The notes under the pieces are model-generated. The model searched no databases. It had not been told where the DNA came from and saw only the letters and a list, made by a program, of their open reading frames with translations. Positions 5,951 to 6,427 of a DNA stretch of 6,427 nt are shown here, one piece after another. The stretch comes from DASTOB01 sp035720425 (lineage in GTDB: Bacteria; Chloroflexota; Limnocylindria; Limnocylindrales; CSP1-4). The position numbers and the translations under genes were made by a program. The stretch covers positions 1 to 6,427 of the forward strand of contig DASTOB010000096.1 of assembly GCA_035720425.1 (NCBI GenBank), written 5' to 3'. Position 1 is the stretch's first letter. Each line of letters begins with the position of its first letter.

Positions 5951-6427
5951 ATGCGCATCCTGGTCGTCTACGGATCGGCACTCGGGGCGACCCGGGGCAT
6001 CGCCGAGCGAGTCGCGGCGACGATCGGCTCCGATGGTCACGACGTTGACGTGCGGTCCGCCGCGGAGTCGCCGCCCGTGGAGGGGTACGACGCCCTCGTC
6101 ATCGGCAGCGCGGTCCACGGCGGCCACTGGCTCCCCGAGGCTGCTGCCTTCGTGCGGACGAACCGCGAACGCCTCGCGGATCGACCGACCTGGCTGTTCT
6201 CGAGCGGCCCCGTCGGCGACCAATACGTCACGCGCGAGGGTCCCGACCCGGCGGAGATCGAAGACTTCCGCTCGTGGATCACGCCACGCGATCACCGCGT
6301 CTTCGCCGGCGCCCACGACCGGTCGTCGACCCTCGCGGACCGCCTCGGAACGGTCAATCGATTCGTCGCCCGGCGGTTGATTCCCGAGGGTGACTGGCGG
6401 GATTGGCCGGCGATCGAGGCGTGGGCG
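5951..6427 (+). CDS. Flavodoxin domain protein, HemG-like, 3' end outside window
   Basis: The first 159 codons of a flavodoxin-fold protein. MRILVVYGSALGATRGIAERVA gives the first beta strand and the FMN phosphate loop (about residues 8-16). YDALVIGSAVHGGHWLPEA (46-64) is the second FMN-contact loop, and WLFSSGPVGD (81-90) the third strand and loop. EGDWRDWPAIEAWA at the window's end matches the C-terminal part of HemG-like, menaquinone-dependent protoporphyrinogen oxidase-type flavodoxins, so perhaps only 10-30 residues are missing. It probably transfers electrons via FMN in the cytoplasm, but the partner is not evident and haem synthesis genes are not in view, so no gene symbol is given. 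The ATG is preceded by GAGG at 5938-5941, nine bases upstream. It is separated from the DUF2161 gene by 97 bases and may have its own promoter, though none is clear. Confidence 0.88.
   Translation, partial: MRILVVYGSALGATRGIAERVAATIGSDGHDVDVRSAAESPPVEGYDALVIGSAVHGGHWLPEAAAFVRTNRERLADRPTWLFSSGPVGDQYVTREGPDPAEIEDFRSWITPRDHRVFAGAHDRSSTLADRLGTVNRFVARRLIPEGDWRDWPAIEAWA

Overview
A GC-rich bacterial chromosome segment (roughly 70% G+C by eye). The genes are housekeeping, not phage or plasmid. A type I-beta DAHP synthase with a ferredoxin-like regulatory domain, an EPSP synthase with class II motifs, a DUF2161 nuclease-fold protein and a flavodoxin fit a high-GC Terrabacteria lineage. Chloroflexota is my first guess and Actinomycetota my second; this is inference only.

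Left two thirds, minus strand (about 4884 down to 1): a shikimate-pathway operon transcribed right to left. The order is promoter, an 11-residue leader peptide rich in Phe and Tyr, an intrinsic terminator, then aroF (DAHP synthase, step 1), aroA (EPSP synthase, step 6), aroE (shikimate dehydrogenase, step 4) and aroC (chorismate synthase, step 7, cut by the window's left edge). aroF/aroA and aroA/aroE overlap by 4 bases, which suggests translational coupling; aroC follows after 38 bases.

The most notable element is the aro leader. It encodes MSRFYFYRRPA, and a 9-bp hairpin plus a run of U lies between this peptide and aroF. This is the layout of a ribosome-mediated transcription attenuator sensing charged tRNA-Phe and tRNA-Tyr. 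The aroF product also carries the N-terminal domain that gives Tyr/Phe feedback inhibition in the Thermotoga maritima enzyme, so the first pathway step may be controlled twice by the same end products.

Right third, plus strand (4938 to 6427): a divergent tRNA promoter, tRNA-Ser(GCU), tRNA-Arg with an unusual GCG anticodon, a DUF2161 PD-(D/E)XK-type protein whose start lies only 21 bases after the tRNA, and a HemG-like flavodoxin running off the right edge. No mobile elements, CRISPR arrays or long repeats were seen.
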